From NCBI GenBank assembly GCA_029259595.1, contig JAJDEW010000103.1, forward strand, positions 1-64,000: a DNA stretch of 64,000 nucleotides. The letters are read 5' to 3'. The stretch comes from Planctomycetota bacterium (GTDB lineage: Bacteria; Planctomycetota; UBA1135; GCA-002686595). The translations under genes and the position numbers were made by a program. Shown piece by piece: positions 6,456 to 15,409 of this stretch. Within the stretch, counting starts at the first letter, position 1. Every line of letters starts with the position of its first letter. The notes beneath the pieces were generated by a model. That model did no database searches. It was not told where the DNA came from and was given only the letters and a program-made list of their open reading frames with translations.

Positions 6456-8783
6456 ATGCCCGATAGGTCCCTATCCGAATCTGACATCTGCGACCAGTTC
6501 ATCACGCCCTCCATCGTGGGTGCGGGGTGGGACTCGACGACGCAGATCCGGCGGGAGTATTCGTTCACGGCGGGTCGAGTCACCGTCCGTGGTCAGACTG
6601 CCACGCGCGGTCCCCGCAAGCGGGCCGACTACCTGCTCTCGTACCAGCCCAACCTCCCGCTCGCGGTCGTCGAGGCGAAGGGACCCAACCAGCCGATCGG
6701 TGGCGGGATGCAACAAGCTCTCGCCTACGCGGAGTCCCTCCAGGTCCCGTTCGTCTTCACAAGCAACGGCACCGGCTTCATCTTCCACGACCGGACCGGC
6801 AACTCGACTCCGGTCGAGCGACAGATCGCCCTCGATGAGTTCCCCTCACCCCGCGATCTCTGGAGCCGATATCAGGCCGCGAATGGTCTCTCCGACGATG
6901 CCGTCGCTCTGGCTCGACACCCCTTCTACGACGACTTCGGCGGCAAGGAGCCGCGCTACTACCAGCGCAACGCTGTGCAGTGCGCCGTCGAAGCCGTCGC
7001 ACGAGGCAAGCGCCGCGTCCTGCTCGCAATGGCGACGGGGACGGGCAAGACCTACACGGCCTTCCAGATCATCTGGAGGCTTTGGAAGGCGAAGCGGGCC
7101 AAGCGGATTCTCTTCCTCGTTGATCGCAACATCCTCGCCGACCAGACCATCACCAACGACTTCAAGCCCTTCGGGCAGGTGATGACCAAGATCCGCCATC
7201 GCATGGCGGACACCTCGTACGAGGTCTACCTCGCTCTCTACCAAGCGATCACCGGAACCGAAGAGTCAGCGGATATCTACAAGCAGTTCTCCCCCGACTT
7301 CTTCGACCTGATCGTGATCGACGAGTGTCATCGAGGAAGCGCACGCGAGACCAGCGCATGGCGCGCGGTACTCGACTACTTCGAGTCCGCGATCCACCTC
7401 GGTCTAACTGCGACCCCGAAGGAGACCAAGGATGTCTCCACGCTGACCTACTTCGGGGATCCGATCTACACTTACTCGCTCAAGCAGGGAATCGACGACG
7501 GTTTCCTCGCTCCCTACAAGGTCGTGCGCATCGACCTCGATCGGGACCTCCAAGGCTGGAGGCCCTCCGCTGGGATGCAGGACGATCTCGGTCAGGACAT
7601 CGAGGATCGGATCTACAACCAGAAGGACATGGACCGCGTCTTGGTCTTGAACCAGCGCACGAAGCTCGTCGCTCAGAAGGTCGTCGAGTACATGCGGAAG
7701 ACCGACCCGTACGGCAAGACCATCGTCTTCTGCGAGAACATCGACCACGCCTCGCGGATGCGCCGCGCCCTCATCAACGAGGTCGCCGACAAGTACCCAG
7801 AGGAAGTCACGAACGTCTCGAAGTTCGTCGTCCAGATCACCGGCGACAACGACGAGGGCAAGCTCGCCCTGGACGACTTCATCCACCCAGAGCGCCGCTA
7901 CCCGGTGATCGCCACGACCTCGAAGCTGCTCTCGACGGGCGTGGACGCCAAGACGTGCAAGCTCATCGTCCTCGACCAGAGCATCCAGTCGATGATCGAG
8001 TTCAAGCAGATCATCGGACGGGGAACCCGCATCCACGAGGACACGGGCAAGCTCTGGTTCACCGTGATGGACTTCAAGAAGGCGACCGAGCTATTCGCCG
8101 ATCCCGATTTCGACGGCGAACCCGAGATCATCATCGACGGGACAGGCGGCACGGGCGGCCCAGGCGGAGACGACGACGGCACAGATCCCCCCATCACCCC
8201 GCCGCCGCCCGAAGGAAGCACGCGCTACGTCATCGGGGACCTCCCGGTTTCGGTCGTTGCCGAGCGAGTGCAGTACCTCGACGCCTACGGCAACCTCATC
8301 ACCGAATCCCTCACCGACTACACGAAGCGGGCCGTGCACGAGAAGTACGCCACTCTGGAGGACTTCCTCCAGGGGTGGGAGAGCACCGACCGCAAGCGGG
8401 CAATCCTCGACGAACTCGCCGAGCAGGGCCTGCTCCTGGAGGAGCTGCGCGAGCAGGTCGGGGCTGACTACGACCCGTTCGACCTCATCTGCCACATCGT
8501 CTACGGCCAGCCGCCGCTCACGAGGCAGGAACGCGCCGCCCAGGTCCGCAAGCGCGACGTGTTCACGAAGTACGGCCAGAAGGCCCGCGCCGTACTCGAC
8601 GCCCTGCTCGACAAGTATTCCGACCAGGGTCTCCTCGCCGTCGAAGACCTCGCAGTCCTCCGCGTCCAACCCATCTCCAATCTCGGCACGACTGTCGAGA
8701 TCCTCCAGAGCTTCGGCGGCAAGGACGGTTACCTCGCCGCCATGCACGAACTCGAACGCGCCCTCTACTCCCCCGCAGCCTAG
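6456..8783 (+). CDS. hsdR: Type I restriction endonuclease, R (motor/nuclease) subunit
   Basis: 775 residues. An N-terminal PD-(D/E)xK nuclease is visible: Asp58 in R-A-D-Y-L-L and Glu73-Ala-Lys75. The superfamily 2 translocase follows: Walker A A-T-G-T-G-K-T at 193-199, D-E-C-H at 289-292, G-L-T-A-T-P motif III, and motif VI Q-I-I-G-R-G-T-R at about 518-525. A Gly/Pro-rich linker (about 565-590) leads to a C-terminal domain likely to contact the methylase core. It cleaves DNA after ATP-driven translocation when the target is unmethylated. At 775 residues it belongs to the shorter R-subunit class. ATG at 6456 chosen over an upstream TTG at 6426. Confidence 0.93.
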   Translation: MPDRSLSESDICDQFITPSIVGAGWDSTTQIRREYSFTAGRVTVRGQTATRGPRKRADYLLSYQPNLPLAVVEAKGPNQPIGGGMQQALAYAESLQVPFVFTSNGTGFIFHDRTGNSTPVERQIALDEFPSPRDLWSRYQAANGLSDDAVALARHPFYDDFGGKEPRYYQRNAVQCAVEAVARGKRRVLLAMATGTGKTYTAFQIIWRLWKAKRAKRILFLVDRNILADQTITNDFKPFGQVMTKIRHRMADTSYEVYLALYQAITGTEESADIYKQFSPDFFDLIVIDECHRGSARETSAWRAVLDYFESAIHLGLTATPKETKDVSTLTYFGDPIYTYSLKQGIDDGFLAPYKVVRIDLDRDLQGWRPSAGMQDDLGQDIEDRIYNQKDMDRVLVLNQRTKLVAQKVVEYMRKTDPYGKTIVFCENIDHASRMRRALINEVADKYPEEVTNVSKFVVQITGDNDEGKLALDDFIHPERRYPVIATTSKLLSTGVDAKTCKLIVLDQSIQSMIEFKQIIGRGTRIHEDTGKLWFTVMDFKKATELFADPDFDGEPEIIIDGTGGTGGPGGDDDGTDPPITPPPPEGSTRYVIGDLPVSVVAERVQYLDAYGNLITESLTDYTKRAVHEKYATLEDFLQGWESTDRKRAILDELAEQGLLLEELREQVGADYDPFDLICHIVYGQPPLTRQERAAQVRKRDVFTKYGQKARAVLDALLDKYSDQGLLAVEDLAVLRVQPISNLGTTVEILQSFGGKDGYLAAMHELERALYSPAA

Positions 8784-8801
8784 CTCACCAGAACGTTCCG
8801 C

Positions 8802-10331
8802 ATGTCACTATCCGCAACCGTCAAGTCCATCCAGGACATCATGCGCAAGGACGTGGGTGTCGATGGAGACGCCCAGCGAATCGGCCAGCTCGTCTGGCTG
8901 TTCTTCCTCAAGATCTGGGACGACCGCGAGCAAGAGCTGGAACTGATCGAGGACGGGTTCCAGTCCCCTCTCGTGAACGTGCGCTGGAACGAAGGTAGTG
9001 AGGAGCAGGTCGCAGAAGACCTGCGCTGGCGCACATGGGCCGCCGACCCGGAGGGCATGACCGGCGACGGCCTGCTCGAGTTCCTCAACGATACGCTGTT
9101 CCCCGCCCTCAAGAACCTCGACCCCGGACCCCGGGTCGATGTCCGCGACGACGCCTCCCGTGCCGCCGATGCACTGCACCGCCGCAAGGCCCTCGTGCGC
9201 AGCGTCTTCGACGACGCTTACCAGTATATGAAGTCGGGGACCCTCGTCCGGCAGGTCGTCAACAAGGTCCAGTCCGGGATCAACTTCAACGACAGCAAGA
9301 GCCGTCACCTGTTCGGGGACGTGTACGAGCAGGTCCTCCAGGGCCTCCAGGGCGCGGGCAACGCCGGGGAGTATTACACGCCCCGCGCGCTCACTCAGTT
9401 CGCCGTGGACATGATCCAGCCGAAGCTTGGCGAGAAGATCTTCGACCCGGCCTGCGGCACCGGAGGCTTCCTTACCTGCTCGATCGAGCACATTCGCAGC
9501 AACGAGGTCAAGACGGCCGAGCAGGAGCAGGAGCTACATAGCTGCATCCACGGCGTCGAGAAAAAGCCGCTTCCGCACCTTCTCTGTACGACCAACATGA
9601 TCGTGCACGGCATCGACGTTCCGACGGGCGTACGGCACGACAACACGTTGTCGCGCCCCCTGCGCGACATCACCGCCAAGGACCGCGTGGACGTGGTCGT
9701 CACCAACCCGCCGTTCGGTGGGATGGAGGAGGACGGGATCGAGAACAACTTCCCGACCGAGTTCCGCACGCGAGAGACGGCCGACCTGTTCCTCGTGCTC
9801 ATCATGGAGCTGCTCAAGCCGGGCGGTCGCGCGGCTGTAGTCCTGCCGGACGGCACCCTGTTCGGCGAGGGCGTGAAGACCCGCATCAAGGAGCGCCTGC
9901 TCGGGGAGTGCAACCTCCATACGATCGTTCGCCTCCCCAAGGGCGTCTTCTCGCCCTACACGTCGATCAACACCAACGTCCTGTTCTTCGAGAAGGGTCA
10001 TCCGACCGAGGAGGTCTGGTACTACGAGCACCCTTACCCCGAGGGCTACAAGTCGTACTCGAAGACCAAGCCGATGCGGATTGAGGAGTTCGAGCCCGAG
10101 AAGGCGTGGTGGACGGATCGCCAGGAGACGGAGCGGGCATGGAGAGTAGATCTCGCCCAGATCCGTGAGCGCGCCTACAACCTCGACATCAAGAACCCGA
10201 ACGCTCCCGAGGACAACCACGAGGACCCCGATGTCCTCCTTGCTCGCTTCAACAAGCAGCGCGAAGCCTCATTTGCGATCCGTGAAGAGTTGCGCGACGT
10301 TCTCGCGGCTGCACTGGAGAGCGTAGATTGA
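8802..10331 (+). CDS. hsdM: Type I DNA adenine methyltransferase, M subunit
   Basis: 509 residues. An N-terminal helical HsdM_N region (M-R-K-D-V-G-V-D-G-D-A-Q-R-I) is followed by the N6-adenine methylase core: F-D-P-A-C-G-T-G-G-F at about 214-223 binds S-adenosylmethionine, and N-P-P-F at 302-305 is the catalytic motif IV. It forms the modification complex with HsdS and protects host DNA. Its stop overlaps the start of hsdS by 4 bases, so the two subunits are translationally coupled. No sign of frameshift or missing motif. Confidence 0.95.
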   Translation: MSLSATVKSIQDIMRKDVGVDGDAQRIGQLVWLFFLKIWDDREQELELIEDGFQSPLVNVRWNEGSEEQVAEDLRWRTWAADPEGMTGDGLLEFLNDTLFPALKNLDPGPRVDVRDDASRAADALHRRKALVRSVFDDAYQYMKSGTLVRQVVNKVQSGINFNDSKSRHLFGDVYEQVLQGLQGAGNAGEYYTPRALTQFAVDMIQPKLGEKIFDPACGTGGFLTCSIEHIRSNEVKTAEQEQELHSCIHGVEKKPLPHLLCTTNMIVHGIDVPTGVRHDNTLSRPLRDITAKDRVDVVVTNPPFGGMEEDGIENNFPTEFRTRETADLFLVLIMELLKPGGRAAVVLPDGTLFGEGVKTRIKERLLGECNLHTIVRLPKGVFSPYTSINTNVLFFEKGHPTEEVWYYEHPYPEGYKSYSKTKPMRIEEFEPEKAWWTDRQETERAWRVDLAQIRERAYNLDIKNPNAPEDNHEDPDVLLARFNKQREASFAIREELRDVLAAALESVD

Positions 10332-12103
10332 ATCCGAGCGAGCTTCTAAACGCGTTCGAGACGCTAGCCGATGCTCCAGGAGGGACTTCCCGGCTCCGGG
10401 ATCTGGTCTTGAGTCTAGCTGTTCGAGGACGGCTGGTTCGGCAGGACCCAACCGACGAGCCCGCTGTCATCCTGCTTGACAGAATTGGCGAGGAGCAAAC
10501 GGATCTGGTGAAACGCAAGGCGATTCCCAGGCCGAAGCCACAAGCACCGATCTCTGCGGCGGAGCTATCGTTCGAGGTCCCCCCGGGCTGGGCTCCTGTT
10601 CGCCTTAGCGCACTTGGTGGAGTCGTGGGAGGTAAGACCCCGAGCAAGTCCCGCCCGACGTACTGGACAGGCGGAGTCCCCTGGGTCTCTCCCAAGGACA
10701 TGAAACGCCTCGACATTGACGGATCTCAGGACGAAGTGTCTCAAAGCGCCGTCGATGATGGCCTGACCCTCATCCCCGCCGGAGCTGTACTGGTCGTCGT
10801 GCGAAGTGGAATCCTAAAGCACACGGTCCCAGTCGCCGTCACTTCGGTTCCCTGCACTGTGAACCAGGACATCAAGGCGCTGGTTTGTTGCCCGAGCGTA
10901 CTCCCCGAGTACGTGCGACTAATGATTCAGGGGTTTCAGACGTTCATCCTTGAGAATCTCACCAAGACCGGAACGACGGTAGAGAGCATGAAGGTTCGAG
11001 AGTTCTTCTCTGAGCCGTTCTTGTTCCCTCCCCGCGCGGAGCAGTACCGCATCGTCGCTCGCGTGGACGAGTTGATGGCCCTGCTCGACCGCCTGGAGGC
11101 GGCGAAGGAAGCGCGAGATGCCACCCGAGCGCAGCTCCGAGACGCCGCGCTAGCCGCCCTCCAGGACGCCAACGACGCCGCGGAGGTGAAGACCGCGTGG
11201 TCCCGAATCGCAGACCACATGCACGACCTCTTCACCGACCCCGCTGACATCCCTTCGCTACGCGAGACTGTCCTCCAACTCGCCGTGCGCGGTCAATTGG
11301 TACCACAGGACCCAACGAATGAGTCTGCGTGCGTGGTGTTGGATCGCCTTGCCCTGGAGAGAGCGCAGTTGGTGACGGAGGAGAAGATCACAAAGCCAAA
11401 GCTGCTGCCGCCGATTGAGGCGGACGAGGTGCCCTTTGAGGTGCCGGAGGGGTGGGCGTGGTGTCGATTGCAGGAGATAGCTGCGCTACTTCCCCGCGCG
11501 ATTCAGAGCGGTCCGTTTGGCAGTACGCTTCGCCATTCCGAGTTCGTCTCCGACGGCAAGCTAGTGATCGGAATCGACAATACGCAAGACGGCTTCTTCT
11601 CAATTGGGTCGAACCACAGGATCACGGAGGACAAGTTCAGAACTCTGGAGAAGTACAGAGCGAGGCCAAATGACCTTCTGATCACCGTAATGGGTACGAT
11701 CGGTCGTTGCTGCCTCGTGCCCACCGACATCGAGCCTGCCATTGTCACGAAGCATGTGTATCGAATCAGCCTTGCCAATGGCGCGGTCGTTCCCCGGTAC
11801 CTCATGCACATGATTCGCGGCGCTCCAGCGATGAGGGAGCAGATGTTTGGTCAGGTTCGTGGACTGACCCGTGATGGCTTGAACGGCTCAATCATTCGTG
11901 CCTTGATGATCCCCCTCCCTCCCATCGCCGAACAAGAACTCATCGTGACCAAGGTGGACGCGCTCATGGCGATGCTGGATCGTCTTGATGCCACCCTCCG
12001 TTCCGGCCGGGAGACTCAGGATGCGTTCTGTGCCTCAGCCGTGAGAGCGTTGCCGCAAGTGCCGCTCGAAGTAGGTGAGGGCAGTGCCGTTGCAGTCGGC
12101 TAG
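10328..12103 (+). CDS. hsdS: Type I restriction specificity subunit
   Basis: 591 residues from a TTG start inside the hsdM stop. The protein is two tandem half-units. Each begins with a conserved block (L-R-D-L-V-L-S-L-A-V-R-G-R-L-V near residue 25 and L-R-E-T-V-L-Q-L-A-V-R-G-Q-L-V near residue 316), then a Pro/Lys linker and F-E-V-P-x-G-W, then a variable target-recognition domain. Each ends with L-M-A-L/M-L-D-R-L coiled-coil text. Together they read a bipartite DNA target. The recognition domains are less GC-rich than the neighbours, which fits frequent exchange. Target sequence cannot be predicted here. Confidence 0.93.
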   Translation: MNPSELLNAFETLADAPGGTSRLRDLVLSLAVRGRLVRQDPTDEPAVILLDRIGEEQTDLVKRKAIPRPKPQAPISAAELSFEVPPGWAPVRLSALGGVVGGKTPSKSRPTYWTGGVPWVSPKDMKRLDIDGSQDEVSQSAVDDGLTLIPAGAVLVVVRSGILKHTVPVAVTSVPCTVNQDIKALVCCPSVLPEYVRLMIQGFQTFILENLTKTGTTVESMKVREFFSEPFLFPPRAEQYRIVARVDELMALLDRLEAAKEARDATRAQLRDAALAALQDANDAAEVKTAWSRIADHMHDLFTDPADIPSLRETVLQLAVRGQLVPQDPTNESACVVLDRLALERAQLVTEEKITKPKLLPPIEADEVPFEVPEGWAWCRLQEIAALLPRAIQSGPFGSTLRHSEFVSDGKLVIGIDNTQDGFFSIGSNHRITEDKFRTLEKYRARPNDLLITVMGTIGRCCLVPTDIEPAIVTKHVYRISLANGAVVPRYLMHMIRGAPAMREQMFGQVRGLTRDGLNGSIIRALMIPLPPIAEQELIVTKVDALMAMLDRLDATLRSGRETQDAFCASAVRALPQVPLEVGEGSAVAVG

Positions 12104-12135
12104 AGACCGACCGAGCGACACCCTCGATCAGACGA

Positions 12136-12210
12136 AATAGGTCCGTTTTCACGGATCACCTCCAGATGGGTGAGGAATAGGTCCGATTGTCCGGGGAAGA
12201 GGACCTATTC
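12136..12210. repeat. Three AATAGGTCC boxes, two in a perfect inverted repeat
   Basis: AATAGGTCCG occurs at 12136-12145 and 12176-12185 in the same orientation, 40 bases apart. Its complement GGACCTATTC lies at 12201-12210, making a perfect 10-bp inverted repeat (12175-12184 with 12201-12210) around 16 bases. The group sits between hsdS and the tyrosine recombinase and covers the recombinase start. It may be a recombination core with arm sites or an autoregulatory operator. Confidence 0.5.
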
Positions 12211-12849
12211 GTGCCGAGACCCGTTCGCCAGAAGCCCATCGAGATCCTGACCGAGGACGAAGTGTGGGCGCTCATCCGCGCCTGCTCCCGTCGAGCGCCC
12301 TCCGGTCGTCGAGACCGCTGCTTGCTCGCCCTCTGCGCGTTCGCTGGCCTGCGCACGAGCGAGGCTCTCCAGGTCCTCCCGACTCAGGTCAAGGAGGACA
12401 AGGACGGAGGGCTCCAGGTCGTCGATCTCCTCGGCAAGGGTGGAACACGACGATCGGTGTACGTGCTCCCCGGCCGCGAGGAGCCTATCCGCGAGTGGAT
12501 GGAGGCACGCAAGGGCCTCAACCTGCCTGGCCGTCTAGCCGTTGGCGGTCTCCGCGTCTCCACCCCGCTGATCTGCTCGATCTCGAACGGCAGCAAGGGC
12601 AAGCCGCTCCAGGCCAGGAACGTGCGCGCCATGCTGGCCCGTCGTGCGTCCCGTACCGAGATCGAGAAGCGTGTACACATGCATGGCCTCCGACACTTCC
12701 ACGCCTACCAGCTCGCGCTGAAGGGCGTGAAGCTGCACGTCGTGCAGAAGCAGCTCGGACACTCGCGCCTGGACACGACCGCGACCTACATCGCCCACCT
12801 GACGCCGAAGGACATCGGCGACGAGATCCGTAGAGCGTTTGCCGTCTGA
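12187..12849 (+). CDS. Short tyrosine recombinase (catalytic domain only)
   Basis: 220 residues from a TTG, or 212 from a GTG at 12211. All catalytic residues are present: Arg in A-G-L-R-T-S-E-A (residue 56), Lys in the beta-hairpin G-K-G-G-T-R-R, H-G-L-R-H, L-G-H, and the nucleophile Tyr in T-A-T-Y-I. The N-terminal SAM-like core-binding domain (about 90 residues) is missing, as in some small invertases and integron-like enzymes. It directly follows hsdS, so it may move or invert the cassette or recognition domains, or be the cassette's own integrase. The GTG start would leave the whole inverted repeat upstream as an operator. Confidence 0.85.
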   Translation: MSGEEDLFVPRPVRQKPIEILTEDEVWALIRACSRRAPSGRRDRCLLALCAFAGLRTSEALQVLPTQVKEDKDGGLQVVDLLGKGGTRRSVYVLPGREEPIREWMEARKGLNLPGRLAVGGLRVSTPLICSISNGSKGKPLQARNVRAMLARRASRTEIEKRVHMHGLRHFHAYQLALKGVKLHVVQKQLGHSRLDTTATYIAHLTPKDIGDEIRRAFAV

Positions 12850-12961
12850 ATGGTGCCTGCACGGGCTTTCAGCGCGTCATCACGCTGATCAGTGAGCCTC
12901 AGAGTGATCCGGCGAGACTAGGGGGTTCCCAAGGAGGCTGAGGGCGCTATGGTGCATAAGC

Positions 12962-13082
12962 GCGGTCGTCACCGACCGCCAGAGGTTCGGTCGAACCAGA
13001 CGATCAGCACTCCGCCCCCAGGCGGAGCCAGATTCGGACAAGGCCGCTCCTGACGGGAACACCGTCGGGCGCGGCCTTTTTT
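12962..13082 (+). ncRNA. Candidate structured RNA: three hairpins plus terminator
   Basis: Hairpin 1 pairs GCGGTCG (12962-12968) with CGACCGC (12973-12979) around TCAC. Hairpin 2 is the palindrome GGTTCGGTCGAACC (12984-12997). Hairpin 3 pairs CTCCGCC (13010-13016) with GGCGGAG (13021-13027) around CCCA. A classic intrinsic terminator follows at 13040-13082, only 26 bases before the HTH gene. This is either an independent small RNA of about 120-150 nt or a leader that attenuates the integrase module. It matches no RNA family I recognise and it is not a tRNA or attC site. Confidence 0.5.
13040..13082 (+). terminator. Rho-independent terminator
   Basis: AAGGCCGC (13040-13047) pairs with GCGGCCTT (13071-13078), with an inner GACGG/CCGTC stem, and the 3' arm runs into six T residues (13077-13082). 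It ends the structured RNA candidate and lies just upstream of the ATG at 13109. Confidence 0.8.
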
Positions 13083-13108
13083 CGTACCCACAGACTCCGA
13101 GGCACAAC

Positions 13109-13342
13109 ATGACCAAGAAGAAGTTCCTCCTGTTCAGCGAGTATCTCCAGCGCGAACGGGACGCGCAGAACGGCTGCCTACTCACTCCGCTACAAGCGGC
13201 GGAGGCACTCGCGATCTCAAGCACGAAGCTCGCCGAGCTGACCAAGGAAGGAGAGATCCCGTGCGTGAGGATCGGCCGTGCTGTCCGGTACGACAGAACG
13301 GACCTGAGTGCCCTCATCGAGAGAAGCAAGACCCGCAAGTAG
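13109..13342 (+). CDS. Excisionase-like HTH protein
   Basis: 77 residues. The core L-T-P-L-Q-A-A-E-A-L-A-I-S-S-T-K-L-A-E-L-T-K-E-G-E-I-P and the wing R-I-G-R-A-V-R-Y-D-R-T-D-L form the HTH_17 / excisionase fold. In integrative elements such proteins steer the integrase toward excision or repress early genes. It stands 26 bases after the terminator and upstream of an unknown gene and the large serine recombinase, consistent with an integration-excision module. Recombination directionality factor is the most economical role, but unproven. Confidence 0.75.
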   Translation: MTKKKFLLFSEYLQRERDAQNGCLLTPLQAAEALAISSTKLAELTKEGEIPCVRIGRAVRYDRTDLSALIERSKTRK

Positions 13343-13424
13343 CCGTGCCCGGCGAAGTCCGCTCAAAGACCAACGCCGGGCACTAGCCCATCTATCCATC
13401 AACCCACGAAACGTGAACTACACC

Positions 13425-13832
13425 ATGAAACCGACACCCGAGTTCGAGCGCAAGATGCGCCTCCGTAGCGATCAGCTACGACGCAGCGACGAGACCGAAT
13501 GGAGCATTGTCTGCTCCTGCCTCCGCGAGTCCGCCCCCAAGAGAGTCGTCGGACTCGCCTTCGACGATCGTGCCTGGGACCTCTGGTTCCGCTTCCGAGG
13601 GCAACTACCTCACGGATGGCACAGTGAGTGGCTGCCTGTCTGCATCCGCCACGGGCAACTGTTTTCGTCCAGCTCTTGGGCCTTAAACGAGCGAGCGGTC
13701 GCCCTCGGACGGTTGAGTCTCGCGGACCGATGGGGCCACGGGAAGACGGACGACAAAGACCTCGCCCTCCTGCGATCCGAGCTGTACGTCATCGCAGAAC
13801 TCGCCTTCGACATTCAGGAGGTGGAGCTGTGA
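13425..13832 (+). CDS. Unknown protein coupled to the serine recombinase
   Basis: 135 residues from the ATG at 13425 (MKPTPEFERKMRLR). Not recognised. It is rich in Trp and Arg (W-D-L-W-F-R-F-R; H-G-W-H-S-E-W-L-P) and ends acidic (I-Q-E-V-E-L). A single C-x-C (S-C-L preceded by V-C) and one other Cys do not make an obvious zinc site. Its stop overlaps the GTG of the recombinase by 4 bases, so both are translated together, which suggests an accessory or directionality role in element movement. Confidence 0.6.
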   Translation: MKPTPEFERKMRLRSDQLRRSDETEWSIVCSCLRESAPKRVVGLAFDDRAWDLWFRFRGQLPHGWHSEWLPVCIRHGQLFSSSSWALNERAVALGRLSLADRWGHGKTDDKDLALLRSELYVIAELAFDIQEVEL

Positions 13833-15409
13833 GCAAGCGCAAACGAAAGCCCGACCCGTCGAAGAAGAACGGTGCGGTCATTTATCCGCGCGTCTCGGAC
13901 CCTCGACAAGTCGAGAACACGAGCCTGGAGTTTCAGCGCAAGGAGTGTGAAGAGTTGACCCGGAAGCTGGGAGCACCCGTCGTGGGCGTCTTCGAGGAGC
14001 GAGGCGAGTCCGCCAAGACCGCCGACAGAACGAAGCTCCAAGAGGCGCTAAGAGTGTGCGTCGAGCGTCGGAACGAGATCCGCTACTTCGTGGTCTATCG
14101 ACTCGATCGGTTCTCGCGGTACAGCCGGGATTTTCACGCCCTCAAGCACGAACTCCACAAGCTGGGGATCGAACTGCGCGTGGTCATCGGTCAGACCGAC
14201 GACAGCCCGGAGGGCAAACTGAGCGAGACGATGCAGGTCGCGCTCGCCCAGTACGAGAACGATGTTCGAGCGTTGCGAACCCGGAACGGCATGACCGAGA
14301 ACGCCCGACGGGGCCGCTGGCAGCATCGCGCGCCGCTCGGCTACCTTCAAGGTGTTCGAGGCGATCGCGGCCCCAGCCTCCTCGTCGATCCTGTTCAAGG
14401 ACCGAGAGTTCGCCGGTGCTTCCTGCTCGTCGATCAAGGGCGATCCGTTCGGGAGGCCCTAGAAGAGGTCACGCAGGATGGGCTGAGAACCCGGCGCGGA
14501 AGGCCCGTCGAGTACCGCGAGATGCGCAAGATGCTCCGCCGCCAGATCTACATGGGCGTCGTCAGCGCGTTCGGCATCACGACGCAGGGCGACTTCGAGC
14601 CCTTGGTGGATGAGGACGTATTCCTTCGCGTTCAGGCCGCACTCGACGGTCGTTCGCGGACTCATTCACCCCATGTTCTGGACGACCCCGAGCTTCCTCT
14701 CCGGCGCTTCGCACGCTGCGCTTGGTGCGACACGCCCATGACCGGAAGCGCAACTAGGAAGAAGCTGGCGGATGGCACGGTCGCCCTTCACCGCTACTAC
14801 CGCTGCCGGAACCGATTGTGCGACGGAGGTGGTGGCGACCGTGGCCGAGTGAACGTGCCCAAGGCGGAGCTGGAGGGAAAGTTCTCGGCCTACCTCGGCA
14901 GCCTCACAGCCCCCGAGGGGCTCGTGAGCCTCTTCGCCGAGATCATGCGGGACTCCCTTCGCCATCGTCACCGGGACCTGGAGGCCAAGCGGCAGCGCAT
15001 CGCCCGAAGACGGCGTGAGTTGTTCGACGAGCGTGCTGCCATCACGAAGGCTGCCATCGCTGAGGCCATCGACCCGATAACCTCTCGGGAGCAGTTGGAT
15101 CGCAACCGGGACGAGGACGAGAGCCTCACCCAGAAGGAGGCTGAACTCGGCCGCCCCATCCCTGCCGTGGAGAGCTTGATCCCGGTGGCCGAGCGCGTGC
15201 TGACCGATCCCGCCGGGCTCTGGAAGGAGGCTCGGGGCGAAGCGCGCACCGTCCTTCAACGGTTCCTCTTCCCCGAAGGCGTGCCCTTCGACGGCGACTC
15301 GTTTGGAACCGCCGTAACTTCCCCTCTGTTCAGCCGCTTACGCGCGTGGGAGAGCGCGAAGGGGAAGATGGTGACCCCGGGGGGATTTGAACCCCCGTCG
15401 CCAGGATGA
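13829..15409 (+). CDS. Large serine recombinase of the integrated element
   Basis: 526 residues, GTG start. The resolvase domain opens with V-I-Y-P-R-V-S (nucleophile Ser23) and has the Y-R-L-D-R-F-S-R region. A recombinase domain follows (about 165-270), then a zinc-ribbon (C-A-W-C at about 297-300 with C-R-N-R-L-C at about 328-333) and a coiled-coil rich tail. It integrates or excises the island by DNA exchange at att sites. The last 14 codons lie inside the tRNA-Glu gene on the opposite strand, ending V-T-P-G-G-F-E-P-P-S-P-G with the stop in the tRNA anticodon loop. The element therefore abuts the tRNA 3' end. Confidence 0.92.
   Translation: MSKRKRKPDPSKKNGAVIYPRVSDPRQVENTSLEFQRKECEELTRKLGAPVVGVFEERGESAKTADRTKLQEALRVCVERRNEIRYFVVYRLDRFSRYSRDFHALKHELHKLGIELRVVIGQTDDSPEGKLSETMQVALAQYENDVRALRTRNGMTENARRGRWQHRAPLGYLQGVRGDRGPSLLVDPVQGPRVRRCFLLVDQGRSVREALEEVTQDGLRTRRGRPVEYREMRKMLRRQIYMGVVSAFGITTQGDFEPLVDEDVFLRVQAALDGRSRTHSPHVLDDPELPLRRFARCAWCDTPMTGSATRKKLADGTVALHRYYRCRNRLCDGGGGDRGRVNVPKAELEGKFSAYLGSLTAPEGLVSLFAEIMRDSLRHRHRDLEAKRQRIARRRRELFDERAAITKAAIAEAIDPITSREQLDRNRDEDESLTQKEAELGRPIPAVESLIPVAERVLTDPAGLWKEARGEARTVLQRFLFPEGVPFDGDSFGTAVTSPLFSRLRAWESAKGKMVTPGGFEPPSPG

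Noticed and set aside
12962..13030. tRNA-like or integron attC-like fold
   Set aside because: No anticodon stem-loop with conserved loop bases, no acceptor stem closing the structure, and no GTTRRRY core sites. Hairpins retained only as an RNA candidate.
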